From Candidatus Omnitrophota bacterium (GTDB lineage Bacteria; Hinthialibacterota; Hinthialibacteria; OLB16), in the NCBI GenBank assembly GCA_020632575.1, contig JACKFH010000009.1, positions 62,001 to 126,000 on the forward strand: 64,000 bases of DNA. Reading direction: 5' to 3'. Positions 8,470 to 17,572 of the stretch are shown here, one piece after another. Each line of letters opens with the position of its first letter. Positions within the stretch are counted from its first letter, which is position 1. Both the position numbers and the translations under genes were made by a program. The notes below the pieces were generated by a model. The model was not told the DNA's origin and did no database searches. It saw only the letters and a list, made by a program, of their open reading frames with translations.

Positions 8470-9442
8470 ATGAAAGCGATTTTCTGCACTGGTTACGGCG
8501 CACCCGATGTTCTCGAACTCCGTGAGGTGGACAAACCGGAGCCGGGTAAGAAAGAGATCCTGATCAAGGTGCGCGCGGCGAGTGTGACCGCGGCGGATAC
8601 GATGATGAGGAAGGGAACTCCTTCTACGGCCGGCTCTTCCTCGGGCTGACCAAGCCGAGTCACCCGATTCCCGGACCGGTTTCGCCGGAGTGGTTGAGGA
8701 GGTTGGCGAGGAGGTCGATGGGTTTGAGAAGGGCCAACGCGGTTTTCGGCGAGACCGGAGTGAATTTCGGCGCCAACGCGGAGTATCTCTGTCTCCCCGA
8801 GGACGCGCTGGTGATGACCATTCCTCCAACCTGACCGAGGAGGAGGCCGCCCCGATCTGCGATGGGGCGCTCACATCGTACAACTTCCTGAAAGTTATCG
8901 GGAACATCCAAAGCGGCCAAAAGGTCCTGATCAACGGGGCCTCCGGTAGCCTCGGATCCGCCGCCGTTCAACTCGCCCATCATTTCGGCGCCGAGGTCAC
9001 CGGGGTTTGCGGTCCCTCCAACCTCGATTGGGTGCGATCCCTGGGGGCCGACAAAGTCATCGATTATTCGCGAGAGGATTTCACCCGGACCGGCCAGACC
9101 TATGACCTCATCTACGACACCGTCGGGAAGAGTTCCTACGGCAACTGCAAAGGCGCCTTATCGGAAAAGGGCGCCTACCTTTCGCCGGTCCTCAGCATGC
9201 CGCTTCTCTTCCAAATGTTGTGGACCTCTAAATTCGGATCGAAGAAAGCCAAGTTCTCCGCCACCGGCCTCAAGCCGGTCCCCGAACTCAGAATCCTCCT
9301 CCAAGAACTGCTCAAAGTTTTCGAGGCGGGGAAGATCAAGACTGAGATCGACCGACGCTACCCCCTGGACCAAACCGCCGAGGCCCACCGCCACATCGAC
9401 ACCGGTCACAAACGAGGGAATGTGGTGCTCGTGATGGAGTGA
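8470..9442 (+). pseudogene. Quinone oxidoreductase / zinc-type alcohol dehydrogenase-like gene with several frameshifts
   Basis: Medium-chain dehydrogenase/reductase. ATG 8470 follows GAGGAG and reads MKAIFCTGYGAPDVLELREV. The frame breaks near 8624 (one base lost), near 8682 (one base lost), near 8738 (one extra base or two lost) and near 8828 (one base lost). Restoring these gives a continuous protein with HPIPGTGFAGVVEEVGEEV, AVFGETGVNFGANAEYL, the nucleotide-binding loop INGASGSLGSAAVQLA, and a normal C-terminus (HKRGNVVLVME). The last 200 residues are intact. It is either a recent pseudogene or an assembly with clustered consensus errors; the surrounding housekeeping genes are clean. Confidence 0.8.
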
Positions 9443-9455
9443 GGGGAGAGCCCAA

Positions 9456-9690
9456 GGGTGAACCCTTGTGCTCGAATCGCGAAGCCTCCTTCGGAGGCTG
9501 TTCCCTTTGAAAAACACCCTGAACCACTCATTTCGTTGCCTGGCAAATCATTTGCCGGGAGCACTTACCCGCCGTGGGAGCGGCATCTTGCCGCGAAGGG
9601 GGCCAGGGGAAGCGGGGCAGGGAAGCCCGTCCCACAGGACAAGGTGAAAACGCTCGCTGGAACCCGGCTCCGCCTCGTTCCCCCATCGTC
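9456..9690 (+). repeat. Intergenic hairpin-rich repeat block
   Basis: This 294-nt gap holds a chain of short inverted repeats with 3-4-nt loops: CAAGGG-TGAA-CCCTTG, GCCTCC-TTC-GGAGGC, GGCAAA-TCA-TTTGCC, GCGGCA-TCT-TGCCGC. The stretch with GCCTCC..GGAGGCTGTT, TTGAAAAACACCCTGAAC and the GGCAA/TTGCC hairpin recurs at 34437-34518. The GCCGTGGGAGCGGC module recurs at about 34266, and the CTGGAACnCGGCTCC module recurs near 10350, 12355 and 34290. No coding potential seen. Confidence 0.7.
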
Positions 9691-9736
9691 AACCGCCGAC
9701 CCTTCCTGTATCCTAAAATCAGTTAGGAGCATGCTC

Positions 9737-10000
9737 ATGAAAGAGATTTCCATTCCTCTACCGGATGAGATCGCGGATCGAATCTCAACGATCGCAAGCG
9801 CCGAAGATTTGGAGAATCCCGCGGAATATGTGCGTGGTCTGATTCTCTCCGATCTTCGCCAGCGCGATGAGGCCCATATCGATGCACTCATTGTGGAGGG
9901 CTTGGAAAGTGGGCCCGCGCAATCGTTGACCGAGAAAGACTGGATCGATTTTCGGACTCGCGTGGCGGAAAGAATACGAGGGCGATCCGAAGCGGTCTGA
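9737..10000 (+). CDS. ParD-like antitoxin
   Basis: An 87-residue protein starting MKEISIPLPDEIADRIS. The N-terminus fits a ribbon-helix-helix DNA-binding antitoxin (IPLPDEIADRI, then NPAEYVRGLILSDLR) with an extended acidic C-terminal arm (ESGPAQSLTEKDW) of the kind that wraps the toxin. The open frame begins far upstream, but AGGAG (9725-9729) is spaced properly for ATG 9737 and not for ATG 9731. Its stop overlaps the next gene by 1 nt (TGATGG), the usual ParD-ParE layout. Confidence 0.75.
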   Translation: MKEISIPLPDEIADRISTIASAEDLENPAEYVRGLILSDLRQRDEAHIDALIVEGLESGPAQSLTEKDWIDFRTRVAERIRGRSEAV

Positions 10001-10317
10001 TGGCGGAGATCGTTCGCCGCCCCCAAGTCCTATGGGACCTCGAGGACACCGCGGTTCATCTCGCGGAAGATAGCGAGCGAATCGCCGAGAGATTTCTGAA
10101 CGCCGCTCAAGAGACCTTCGAAGAAATATTATCTTTCCCAAAGATTGGCCGCTCGCGGAACACGAAATGTGCTGACGCAGAAGGCCTCCGTTCCTTCCCA
10201 ATCAAGGGTTTTCCGAATTGACTTGTCTTCTACCGACCCACCGATACCGGGATCGAGATCATCCGTGTCCTTCATGGCGCCCAAGATGTCGCGCGAATCC
10301 TGGAAGAGGAACCCTGA
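10000..10317 (+). pseudogene. ParE-like toxin with an internal TGA
   Basis: RelE/ParE-fold toxin of 105 codons. The first 73 codons read MAEIVRRPQVLWDLEDTAVH and end at FPIKGFPN before TGA 10219-10221. The same frame continues with a typical ParE C-terminus: LVFYRPTDTGIEIIRVLHGA, then QDVARILEEEP and TGA 10315-10317. This is a nonsense codon at a position that is usually Tyr (NYLVFYR), not a frameshift. UGA is the normal stop elsewhere in the window, so read-through recoding is unlikely. The toxin lacks its last beta strands and is probably inactive, while the antitoxin is intact. Confidence 0.8.
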
Positions 10318-10349
10318 CTGCTTGAATTAGCATCCCCGCCTCGCCATTG

Positions 10350-10376
10350 CTGGAACGCGGCTCCGCCTCGTTCCTC
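10350..10376 (+). repeat. Copy of the CTGGAACGnGGCTCC module
   Basis: CTGGAACGCGGCTCCGCCTC followed by GTTCC. It resembles the modules at 9655, 34290 and, inverted, at 12350-12385. It lies between the ParE remnant and the next pseudogene. Confidence 0.5.
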
Positions 10377-10481
10377 CCCCCACCGGATTCCGATCCGATG
10401 TCCCTCCTCCGCCCCAAAGTCCCCGCCCACCCCTCATTTCCAATTGACGTTCTCATCCAGAATTTCTAAACTTACGAAACA

Positions 10482-11835
10482 ATGGCGTTCTATCGAACAA
10501 CCATCCTCCTCCTCGCCCTCTCCCTCCCCGCCCACGCCGCCACTTTGTTTGTCTCCCCCGATGGAACCGGCGTCGATGGCCTCACCTGGGAAACCGCATT
10601 CCCCACGATCGGAGAAGCGATCGTCGCCTCCTCCACCGGCGATGAGGTGTGGATAAGGTCAGCGACCTATAGGAGAACCTGGTTATTCAGAAACCATCTG
10701 ACCATCCTTGGGGGGTTCGATGGGACCGAGACGCTCAACCAAAGAGAGCAACGAGATCCAGAAACAAATGAGACGGTTGTTGATGGCAATCAAAATGGTT
10801 CATCCGTAATACGATATTGTCTCAACCAATGCGGTCCTGGAAGGATCCGAAATTGTGAATTGGCTCTTTATAGTGGATCGGGTATCCATATTTCTGACTC
10901 TTCAGCGACGTGAACTCTATGAGGAAATGACCTCTTCAGGAATGGACACCTGATGATTCTGAATCTGGTGGAGCAGTAGTTGTCAGCCATTCACAGTGTA
11001 GGATTTATTGATTGCAGGATGAATAATAATTCCGCAGTTTTCGGTGGGGGAATCTCAATTGATTATTCTACAGTTCATCTCATTTCAACCATGCGTCTTT
11101 CGGAAAATCTTCGCGAATCAGGGTGGTGGGATTATGTTGGGGTCAGGAACGACGGTGAAAATGATTTGCAGAAATACGTTATTATGAACCAATGAGGCCG
11201 TTTTTGATTTCCTGATGTCGGTCAATCAGGGTTTGGAGGACAAGGAAGTGCAATTTATCTGGTCTCTACGGAGAGAAAGAGCAAACCTCTTTGTGACAAA
11301 CTCGACATTCAGACGAAATGCTTTCGCCAATGTGGGGCCTGGATCTGTCTTTTGAAAAGGGTCAATTCACCGCGGAATTCAATCAATGCACTTGTATTGT
11401 TGGCGCTGAAACAACCGGCTTCGGTGTGTTGTCCGTTTTTCGAGTCTTCCGGTTTTGAGGAACTGCATTCTGGTGAGTGAGCCAAAATGGTTCCTCGACG
11501 CCCATCGGCGGCGGAAGACGCCATCGTCAGCCACTCCCTTGTGGAAGGTGGTTACCCAGGCGAGGGCAACATCGACGCCGATCCTAAGTTTGTCGGATTT
11601 CGAGGGGGGCGACTTGCACCTACAACGAGTGGATCGCCTTGCATTGACTCGGGGGACGGACACTGGCCTGACCGAAGACTTCGACGGCAGCCCCCGCCCG
11701 ATCGGCCGCTACGACATGGGAGCCTTCGAGTTCCCCCTCCTCCGCAGCGACCTCAACGGCGACGGCGAAGTCGACTTCACCGACCTCATGATCCTCCAAT
11801 CCGATTGGGGGAAGGAGTCGGGTCTTGAAAAGTGA
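10482..11835 (+). pseudogene. Decayed secreted right-handed beta-helix protein with a dockerin-like tail
   Basis: The first 143 codons are intact: a signal peptide (TTILLLALSLPAHA), then the parallel beta-helix entry motif TLFVSPDGTGVDGLTWETAF and coils such as LTILGGFDGTETLNQREQRD. After 10913 the frame is broken repeatedly. Matching pieces appear in other frames (GFIDCRMNNNSAVFGGGISI at about 11005-11070; SLVEGGYPGEGNIDADPKFV at about 11535-11595). The end is intact again (DGSPRPIGRYDMGAFEF, DLNGDGEVDFTDLMILQSDW). This is one gene of about 450 codons, now non-functional, in a patch rich in other broken genes. Confidence 0.8.
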
Positions 11836-11888
11836 GCGCTGTTTTCTCAGGATAATTGAGAAATGGTGATGATCAAAGGAACTTGGAA

Positions 11889-12086
11889 ATGACACTTCAA
11901 GAGATTGAGAAAGCAATTACGGATCTCCCGAGGGAGGACCTATCGGAGTTTCGCGATTGGTTCCTGGAATTCGATGCCGCCATATGGGACCGTAAGTTTG
12001 AAGAGGATGCCGCCTCCGGCAGGCTGGATGAAATGGGGCGGAAAGCTATCCGAGATTACGAAGAAGGTCACTGCGAGGAGTTGTGA
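11889..12086 (+). CDS. Small antitoxin-like protein
   Basis: 65 residues, MTLQEIEKAITDLPREDLSE, then an acidic DEMGRKAIRDYEEGH tail. This layout (EIEKAI..LP..DL.EFR.WF) is common among addiction-module antitoxins that precede RelE-like toxins. I choose ATG 11889 over the frame opening at 11856 because it gives the usual short N-terminus. The stop TGA 12084-12086 overlaps the GTG start of the next gene at 12083, indicating coupling. Confidence 0.6.
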   Translation: MTLQEIEKAITDLPREDLSEFRDWFLEFDAAIWDRKFEEDAASGRLDEMGRKAIRDYEEGHCEEL

Positions 12087-12346
12087 AATACTTTGCCAGT
12101 CCTGATTTTTGGGATTGCTATCGCAATCTCCCCCAGGAGATTCAGAATCTCGCCGACAAGAACTTTAAAATACTAAAATCCGATCCATCCCATCCATCTT
12201 TGCATTTGAAGAAAGCCGCTGGGTATTACTCGCTACGAGTTGGCATTCAGTATCGCTGTCTGGGAATCGAGCACAAAGATGGGATTCTATGGTTTTGGAT
12301 CGGTCCGCATTCTGAATACGATCAAATACTTCAGCGTGGCCACTAA
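12083..12346 (+). CDS. RelE/HigB-like toxin
   Basis: 87 residues. The order helix, helix, then strands matches small RelE-superfamily toxins: FWDCYRNLPQEIQNLADKNF, HPSLHLKKAAGYYSLRVGIQ, YRCLGIEHKDGILWFWIGPH. These act as ribosome-associated mRNA interferases or gyrase inhibitors. The ending IGPHSEYDQIL fits the family. GTG start 12083 overlaps the upstream antitoxin stop. Both genes look intact, in contrast to the ParD/ParE-like pair 2 kb upstream. Confidence 0.7.
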   Translation: MKYFASPDFWDCYRNLPQEIQNLADKNFKILKSDPSHPSLHLKKAAGYYSLRVGIQYRCLGIEHKDGILWFWIGPHSEYDQILQRGH

Positions 12347-12347
12347 C

Positions 12348-12390
12348 GTGCTGGCTGGAACGAGGCGGGAGCCACGTTCCAGCCGCGTTC
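12348..12390 (+). repeat. Inverted-repeat module GCTGGAACG/CGTTCCAGC
   Basis: GCTGGAACGAGGCGGGAGCC followed by ACGTTCCAGC forms a 9-bp stem and lies between the convergent toxin and smc genes. It shares its core with the repeats near 9655, 10350 and 34290, and could act as a bidirectional terminator. Confidence 0.5.
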
Positions 12391-12395
12391 AAACC

Positions 12396-15300
12396 TTACT
12401 CCCCCTCCCGCGCTTCGACCAACTCGCTCTCCTCGTCGGCCTCCGCCTCGGCTTCCTCCGGCTTGGGATGACCGTTGGTCGATCCGTTCTCGGATTGGCC
12501 GTTGACTGAGGCTTCCTCGGTCGGCTCCTCGACAGTCTCCGCGTTTTCGACTGCCTCGCCCTCGGCGCCTTCGGGGGTCTCGACCACATCGTAGTTCTGC
12601 TCGGGAAGGATGTCCTCTTCCTGATCCGGCAGCGGGTCGAGATTGTAGTCGGCTCGGTTTTCGAACTCCATTGCCATGACCGAGGAGATGCCCGGCTTGG
12701 CCATGGTGACTCCATACAGACGATCGGCCGCGGCCATCGTGTGCTTGTTGTGGGTCACGATGATGAACTGAGAGGCCTTACGGAAGTCTGTCAGCAATCG
12801 CGCGAAGCGATCCACGTTGGCGTCGTCGAGGGCTGCGTCGACCTCATCCAGGAAACAGAAGGGACTCGCCTTGATCTGGTAGATCGCGAACATCAGCGAG
12901 ATCGCGGTCATGCTCTTCTCGCCACCGGAGAAGAGAGTGATCGACTGCAGTTTCTTCCCGGGCGGTTGGGCCACAATCTCGATGCCGCTTCCCAAGGCGT
13001 CGCTCGGGTCGAGTAGAATCAGATCCGCTCGTCCGCCACCCATCACCTTCCGGAAGAGCCGGTTGAAGTTGTGGCGCACCGCTTCGAACGTCTCGATGAA
13101 CTGCTTCCGCGCGGTCCGTTTCACCTCGGAGATGGTCCGCTGCAGTGAGGCCTTCGCTTTCTCCAAATCCTCCTGTTGCTGGGTCAGGAAGTTCAGTCGC
13201 TCGCTCTGCTCCTCGTACTCCTCCAGCGCCAGCGGGTTCACCTCGCCCATCTTCCCAATCTTCTCGCGAATATCGGTGATCGACTTGGTCAGATCCTGAA
13301 CCGTCTCCGGCAGGTCCTCGACCGTCTCCGCCTTCTCACGGCACTCATCCCAAGTCGCTTGCAGCTCCTCAGTCAAACGCCGTTCCAGGTTTTCCTTCTC
13401 GACTTGCGCACGGTGGCTGGAGACCTCGAGTGCGTGAATCTTGTCGGCGGCCTCGGAGAGCATTTGCTGAATCTGCTTCTGATTGTTCAGCGAGGTCGCG
13501 TGCTTCTCTTTTTCGCGGGCCAGGTTCGCCTCGAGTTCGGAGTGATCCTGTTCGACTCGATCCACCTGCTCAAATAATCCTTTAAGGGACTCTTCGGCGC
13601 GCTCCTTTTGCTGGTTGTGCTCGGCGATCTTACGCGCGCGCTCTTCCTCCTCGGACTGGAGCTCCTTGAGGCGCTCCTCGATTTGGGCACGGCGCTGAGT
13701 CCCTTGCTCGATCTCGGCGAGGCACCGCTCATGGTCCTTCCGGATCGAGATCAACGACTCACGGTGGTGGCTGTGTTTCTCTCGGAGTTGAACCAGAGCC
13801 TCCTCGATTCGAGCGTATTCCTGTGCGACATCCTCGGATTGAGCGACTAGCTTCTCGAGCTCGTTCACCGCTTCCTCGATCGCCTGCTCGATTTCGCCCT
13901 TACGATTGGTCTGCTCGTGTTTCTTAGTGCCGGTCCGCTCGATTTGTCCCTCGATCCGGTTTAGGTTCCCATCGACCTTCTCGCGGATTTGCGCTAGCCC
14001 CTGGAGCTCCTCCTGTTTGGCGGCGATCCGAATGACCAGATCGTGAATGACCGATTCCTTTTTCTTGAGCGCGTCGACCCATTCGCGTCGACGCTCCTGC
14101 AATTCCTGTAGAGCCTGGTCCCGTGCCTGAAGATCGCGTTCGATTTCAATCACTCGAGCCGAGATCTCATCGATCTCGCTCTGACGCCGCAAGAACCCGG
14201 TGGTGACCGACTTGCCGCCGCTCAGAATGCCTGGGAACCGCGCGATCTCCCCGTTTCGGGTCACCGCGATCCAGCCTTCATTGAGGTTCGCGGCGATCCG
14301 GGTCAACTCCTCGATCCCCTCAACCACCAGTGTCTTCTGAAGGATCGGGGCGAGAATCTCGCGGTATCCCTCGTTGACCTCGACAATGTTCCGGGCCGGA
14401 ATCGCTCCTTGCGTCCGCGCCCACTCGGGGGTCTCATTCGAAATGTCGGATTGAATTCGGCTTAAACTCTCGCGGACAATTTCGGTCGGGATACAGGTGA
14501 CCCGTCCCGATTCCTTTTCGCGAAGCGCGGAGAGCAGGGAAGCGGCCTCCTCACGGTTCCCGCACAGCACCCCGCCGAACCAAGCCGACAACGCCGACTC
14601 GACCGCGTCTTCATAACCCGGTTGCACTCGAACTTGTTCGATCAGCAGGCCTTGGATGCGATTGAAAGGCTCCTCGCCCCTTTCGCGACGCTCCAGCGCC
14701 TTTTTGACTCCTTCGTCCTGACCCTCGTGATGGGCTTGAAGCTCCTTGAGGGAATCCAGGCGATGCGAGAGTCGGCTCATCTCGCGGTGAACATTTTCGT
14801 TCTCGGTCCGTTTGGCGTCGATCTCCGCCTCGAGCCCCTGAAGGTTGGCGCGAATTTGATTCCGCTCCATCTCCTCGCGCTTGCGGTTCTCTTGGGTCCC
14901 CTCATGGAACGATTGCCCGGCGGTCACCTTGTCATCGATTTCGGAAAGTTCCTGCTGCGCGGCCTCTTTCTCCGCGACCAGACGGTCCTGCTCCTCGGCG
15001 AGGGCTTCGATCTGACGCTCGATGTTCTCGATCTCCCGACGCGCCGCCTCGATTTTCCGCTCCATCTCGGCCACCGCGCGAGCGGCCTCATCCGCCGCCT
15101 TGCGGGAGTTCTCGAAATCGATCGAACCTTCCTTTTCCTGTTGGACCAGGAGATTCTCCTCGATTTCCAAGTCCGCGAGTTTTCGTTTCAACTCATCCTC
15201 GCGGGTCCGTTCGTTCTCGACCTTCTGCTCGAGTTGGTCCCGTTCGGTGCTCAGCGCCTGCGCGAGTTCGGTCCCACGGTTTTGTTGCTGTTGGAGTTCG

Positions 15301-16235
15301 GATTCCATCTGACGACTATGCGCGAGTTGATCGTCATGCCGCTGGATCTCCGATTGGAGGGCGCCGCGCCTCTGTTCCGATTCGGCCAGCGCGCTTCTCG
15401 CCGCCTCGACTCGTTCATTGGCCCCTTCCAGTTCGGCCGAGGCTTCTTTCAGCCTTTCCTCATAGGAGACCTTGAGATCCCGACTCTGTTTCAGTTCCGC
15501 TTCGCTCTCCTCGAGCTGCTTCATCAGATCCCGGCTGACCCACTGAATCCTGACCAGCTCGTAATCGTGAAGACGGTGCTGGAATTGGTGATACCGTTCG
15601 GCTTTGTTGGCTTGGTATTTCAGAGAGCGAACCTGACGCGCGAGTTCCCCGGTGATATCGCCGATCCGTTGGAGATCCTGGTCGGTCCGTTTCAACTTAC
15701 GGAGAGCCTCATCCTGACGCATCCGGTACTTGGTGATTCCGGAGGCCTCCTCGAAAATCTCGCGGCGGTCGACCGGCTTGGCTCGGAGAATGCCATCCAC
15801 CTGTCCCTGCTCGAGGACCGAGTAGGTGTTGGTCCCGACCCCCGTGTTGGCGAAGAGGTCGACAATGTCCTTGCGTCGGACAATTTCTTTATTGATTCGA
15901 TACTCGCTCTCGCCGGTCCGGTAGAGACGACGGCCGATTTCGATTTCGGTGTAAGGGAGCTGCAACTGGCCGTCGGAGTTGTCGATGGTTAGCCTGACCT
16001 CGGTCATCCCCTCCGCTTTCCGCGCGCTGGTTCCGCCGAAGATCAGGTCCTCCATCTTGTTGGCGCGGAGGTTCCTCGGGTTCTGTTCGGCGAGCACCCA
16101 TTTCACCGAGTCGGAGATATTGCTCTTTCCGCACCCGTTGGGCCCGACAATGCAGGTGACCCCCTCCCCGAACGCCACAGTGAGCGGATCGGCGATCGAT
16201 TTGAAGCCGCAGATATAGATCTTTTTGAGTTTCAT
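12396..16235 (-). CDS. smc: Chromosome segregation protein SMC
   Basis: ATPase that compacts and segregates the chromosome with ScpA/ScpB. I choose ATG 16235 because it begins the canonical MKLKKIYICGFKSIADPLTV; the frame extends upstream without family similarity. The 1279 residues show the Walker A GPNGCGKSN (31-39), long coiled coils rich in Glu/Arg/Leu, a flexible hinge in the middle (EDAVESALSAWFGGVLCGN to about 230 residues later), the signature LFSGGEKSMTAISL and Walker B CFLDEVDAALDD. The last 65 or so residues are an extra acidic low-complexity tail (ETPEGAEGEAVENAETVEE) absent from typical SMCs. It stands alone on the minus strand, divergent from the dcw cluster. Confidence 0.97.
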   Translation of the reverse strand: MKLKKIYICGFKSIADPLTVAFGEGVTCIVGPNGCGKSNISDSVKWVLAEQNPRNLRANKMEDLIFGGTSARKAEGMTEVRLTIDNSDGQLQLPYTEIEIGRRLYRTGESEYRINKEIVRRKDIVDLFANTGVGTNTYSVLEQGQVDGILRAKPVDRREIFEEASGITKYRMRQDEALRKLKRTDQDLQRIGDITGELARQVRSLKYQANKAERYHQFQHRLHDYELVRIQWVSRDLMKQLEESEAELKQSRDLKVSYEERLKEASAELEGANERVEAARSALAESEQRRGALQSEIQRHDDQLAHSRQMESELQQQQNRGTELAQALSTERDQLEQKVENERTREDELKRKLADLEIEENLLVQQEKEGSIDFENSRKAADEAARAVAEMERKIEAARREIENIERQIEALAEEQDRLVAEKEAAQQELSEIDDKVTAGQSFHEGTQENRKREEMERNQIRANLQGLEAEIDAKRTENENVHREMSRLSHRLDSLKELQAHHEGQDEGVKKALERRERGEEPFNRIQGLLIEQVRVQPGYEDAVESALSAWFGGVLCGNREEAASLLSALREKESGRVTCIPTEIVRESLSRIQSDISNETPEWARTQGAIPARNIVEVNEGYREILAPILQKTLVVEGIEELTRIAANLNEGWIAVTRNGEIARFPGILSGGKSVTTGFLRRQSEIDEISARVIEIERDLQARDQALQELQERRREWVDALKKKESVIHDLVIRIAAKQEELQGLAQIREKVDGNLNRIEGQIERTGTKKHEQTNRKGEIEQAIEEAVNELEKLVAQSEDVAQEYARIEEALVQLREKHSHHRESLISIRKDHERCLAEIEQGTQRRAQIEERLKELQSEEEERARKIAEHNQQKERAEESLKGLFEQVDRVEQDHSELEANLAREKEKHATSLNNQKQIQQMLSEAADKIHALEVSSHRAQVEKENLERRLTEELQATWDECREKAETVEDLPETVQDLTKSITDIREKIGKMGEVNPLALEEYEEQSERLNFLTQQQEDLEKAKASLQRTISEVKRTARKQFIETFEAVRHNFNRLFRKVMGGGRADLILLDPSDALGSGIEIVAQPPGKKLQSITLFSGGEKSMTAISLMFAIYQIKASPFCFLDEVDAALDDANVDRFARLLTDFRKASQFIIVTHNKHTMAAADRLYGVTMAKPGISSVMAMEFENRADYNLDPLPDQEEDILPEQNYDVVETPEGAEGEAVENAETVEEPTEEASVNGQSENGSTNGHPKPEEAEAEADEESELVEAREGE

Positions 16236-16801
16236 TCGTGATGACCCCCCGGACCGCCCCTCTCGACGGTGTTCCTCAGACGATTTGATTTCACATCCCA
16301 GTGAGGAATTCGTGGCAAGGAACTCAGGCGAACCGGCGGAGACAACTCCTCCAGTCAAGAATCTTCATTCTAACCGTTCGCCTGGGTCGATGGAACCGAA
16401 GAAGCGAGACCGCTTCCTTCGAATGCGCCTCCCCCTCCCCTGCTCGAACCCCATGAGACCGGCCTGTCTTCCCCTCGGGCCGATCCCCTAGAAGCCCAGA
16501 TTTAAGGTCCAACCCCCTTGGCTGTCAAGACCATATATCGTGTTTTCCTGCTGGTTGAGCCACAAGATATTGCGTTTCTTAGGGTTGGGAACCTCTTATT
16601 GAAATGGATCTGAGAGCCGAGGATTCGAGTGAGAACTCTGTGAGAAAAGCCTGGGATAAAATGTGAATAAGTTGTTCCGATCCAGGTGAAAACTCGGGTG
16701 ATGGAGTTGACGTAGGGGGTTGAATGGAGTGGGTTTGTCGATTTAGGGTTCATATATCCATGGATTTCCACGATAAATATAGGTTAAACCCAGAAAGAGG
16801 G
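16236..16801. other. Intergenic region between smc and the mraZ promoter
   Basis: About 570 nt with no convincing gene. Short ORFs on both strands lack family features and good ribosome sites. The right half is A/T-richer than the neighbours and includes ATCCATGGAT (16756-16765), a 10-bp palindrome. Confidence 0.5.
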
Positions 16802-16829
16802 TTGACAGAGGGTTAGAAATCCATATATT
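16802..16829 (+). promoter_or_regulatory. Near-consensus sigma70 promoter of the dcw cluster
   Basis: TTGACA (16802-16807), 16-nt spacer, TATATT (16824-16829), about 70 nt before mraZ. This is the best promoter match in the window and a plausible main dcw promoter. MraZ is known to autorepress such promoters, but no regular MraZ-box repeat was recognised. Confidence 0.7.
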
Positions 16830-16898
16830 ACCATGCAACTGTGAGTTTTAGCCGGAAGAGCCGAAGCATTCAACCGGTCGGGAAGGAAACGGGACGAA

Positions 16899-17387
16899 AT
16901 GGCCGAGGGCCTGTTAGGTCTTTTTCATCGTGGCTTGGACGACAAGAACCGATTGGTCCTGCCGCCCGAGTTCCGGAACCGCCTCGACTCGCAGGTCGTG
17001 CTCACTCGCTGGTACGAGAACAGCCTCGCGCTGTTCGGCGAAGAGGAATACGCCGCGTTCGCTCGGTCGCTCCACGAACAGGGGTCTTACAACCCAAAGA
17101 TTCGGATGGCGCGAATGGAAATCTTTGGCGGCGCCTCTTTGGTCGGGGTCGATGGTCAGGGAAGGATGACGATTCCAGAGAGGATGCTCGGAGGTTTTCT
17201 CCTCGATCTGGAAAAAGACAGGGATCTGGTTCTGCTCGGCGATTGGAACCGAGTGATCCTGCACTCCGGTCTTCGTTTCCGAGAACTGTCCACGAAAGCT
17301 CAAGTGAATTTGGATGAAGCGTTAACACAGGTGGAGGTTTCCGCGAGGGAATCGAAGCCGGAAATCCAGGCCGAAAGGGAGGCCTGA
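16899..17387 (+). CDS. mraZ: Transcriptional regulator MraZ
   Basis: AbrB-fold regulator at the head of the division/cell-wall cluster, with two tandem MraZ half-domains. The first reads LFHRGLDDKNRLVLPPEFR (about residues 8-27) and the second VDGQGRMTIPERML (about 85-98). At 162 residues it is slightly longer than usual because of a charged C-terminal tail (SARESKPEIQAEREA). Its start has only a weak purine-rich ribosome site (GGGACG). It sits 70 nt after a strong promoter, and a 277-nt structured gap separates it from rsmH. Confidence 0.95.
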   Translation: MAEGLLGLFHRGLDDKNRLVLPPEFRNRLDSQVVLTRWYENSLALFGEEEYAAFARSLHEQGSYNPKIRMARMEIFGGASLVGVDGQGRMTIPERMLGGFLLDLEKDRDLVLLGDWNRVILHSGLRFRELSTKAQVNLDEALTQVEVSARESKPEIQAEREA

Positions 17388-17411
17388 TAAAGTAGCAAAT
17401 TTGGGATGGGC

Positions 17412-17567
17412 GTCAGTGTCCGGGCCAACGCAAACGACCCTGGGGAGGGTCGGGCCAAGGGACAAAGACCCCAAGCATTAACGGGGAGAAGGTCGCGGGT
17501 AGCTGGAGGATCTCTGGGGGGAGATAAGTGCCACACTAGCACCCACCATCCGCGACCTGGCCCTGAC
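17412..17567 (+). ncRNA. Candidate structured RNA leader between mraZ and rsmH
   Basis: This part of the unusually long mraZ-rsmH gap folds by eye into a multibranched structure. An outer stem pairs GTCAG..GGGCCA (17412-17427) with TGGCCCTGAC (17558-17567). An adjacent inner stem pairs GGTCGCGG (17491-17498) with CCGCGACC (17550-17557), the two 3' strands being contiguous. There is a hairpin CGACCCT-GGGG-AGGGTCG (17435-17452) and a short CCCC/GGGG stem. CGGGCCAA occurs twice (17421, 17451). The position matches that of the mraW motif RNA known upstream of mraW/rsmH in Actinobacteria; whether it is related is untested. Confidence 0.5.
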
Positions 17568-17572
17568 TGTAA

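Noticed and set aside
7027..8934. A 635-codon minus-strand ORF across the glycosidase and dehydrogenase
   Set aside because: It lies opposite two recognisable genes, contains no domain, and reflects high GC at third positions.
10219..10221. TGA as selenocysteine or recoded sense codon in ParE
   Set aside because: No SECIS-like hairpin was apparent, ParE is not a selenoprotein, and UGA ends many intact genes in this window.
14622..15992. A 456-codon plus-strand ORF inside smc
   Set aside because: It is the complement of the Glu/Leu-rich coiled-coil codons of smc and has no family features.
16502..16771. An 89-codon minus-strand ORF upstream of mraZ
   Set aside because: No ribosome site or recognisable features; lies in the A/T-rich promoter region.
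16600..16830. MraZ-binding box (spaced TGGG-type repeats) at the dcw promoter
   Set aside because: GGGT/TGGG words occur but not with regular spacing, so I cannot support the operator.
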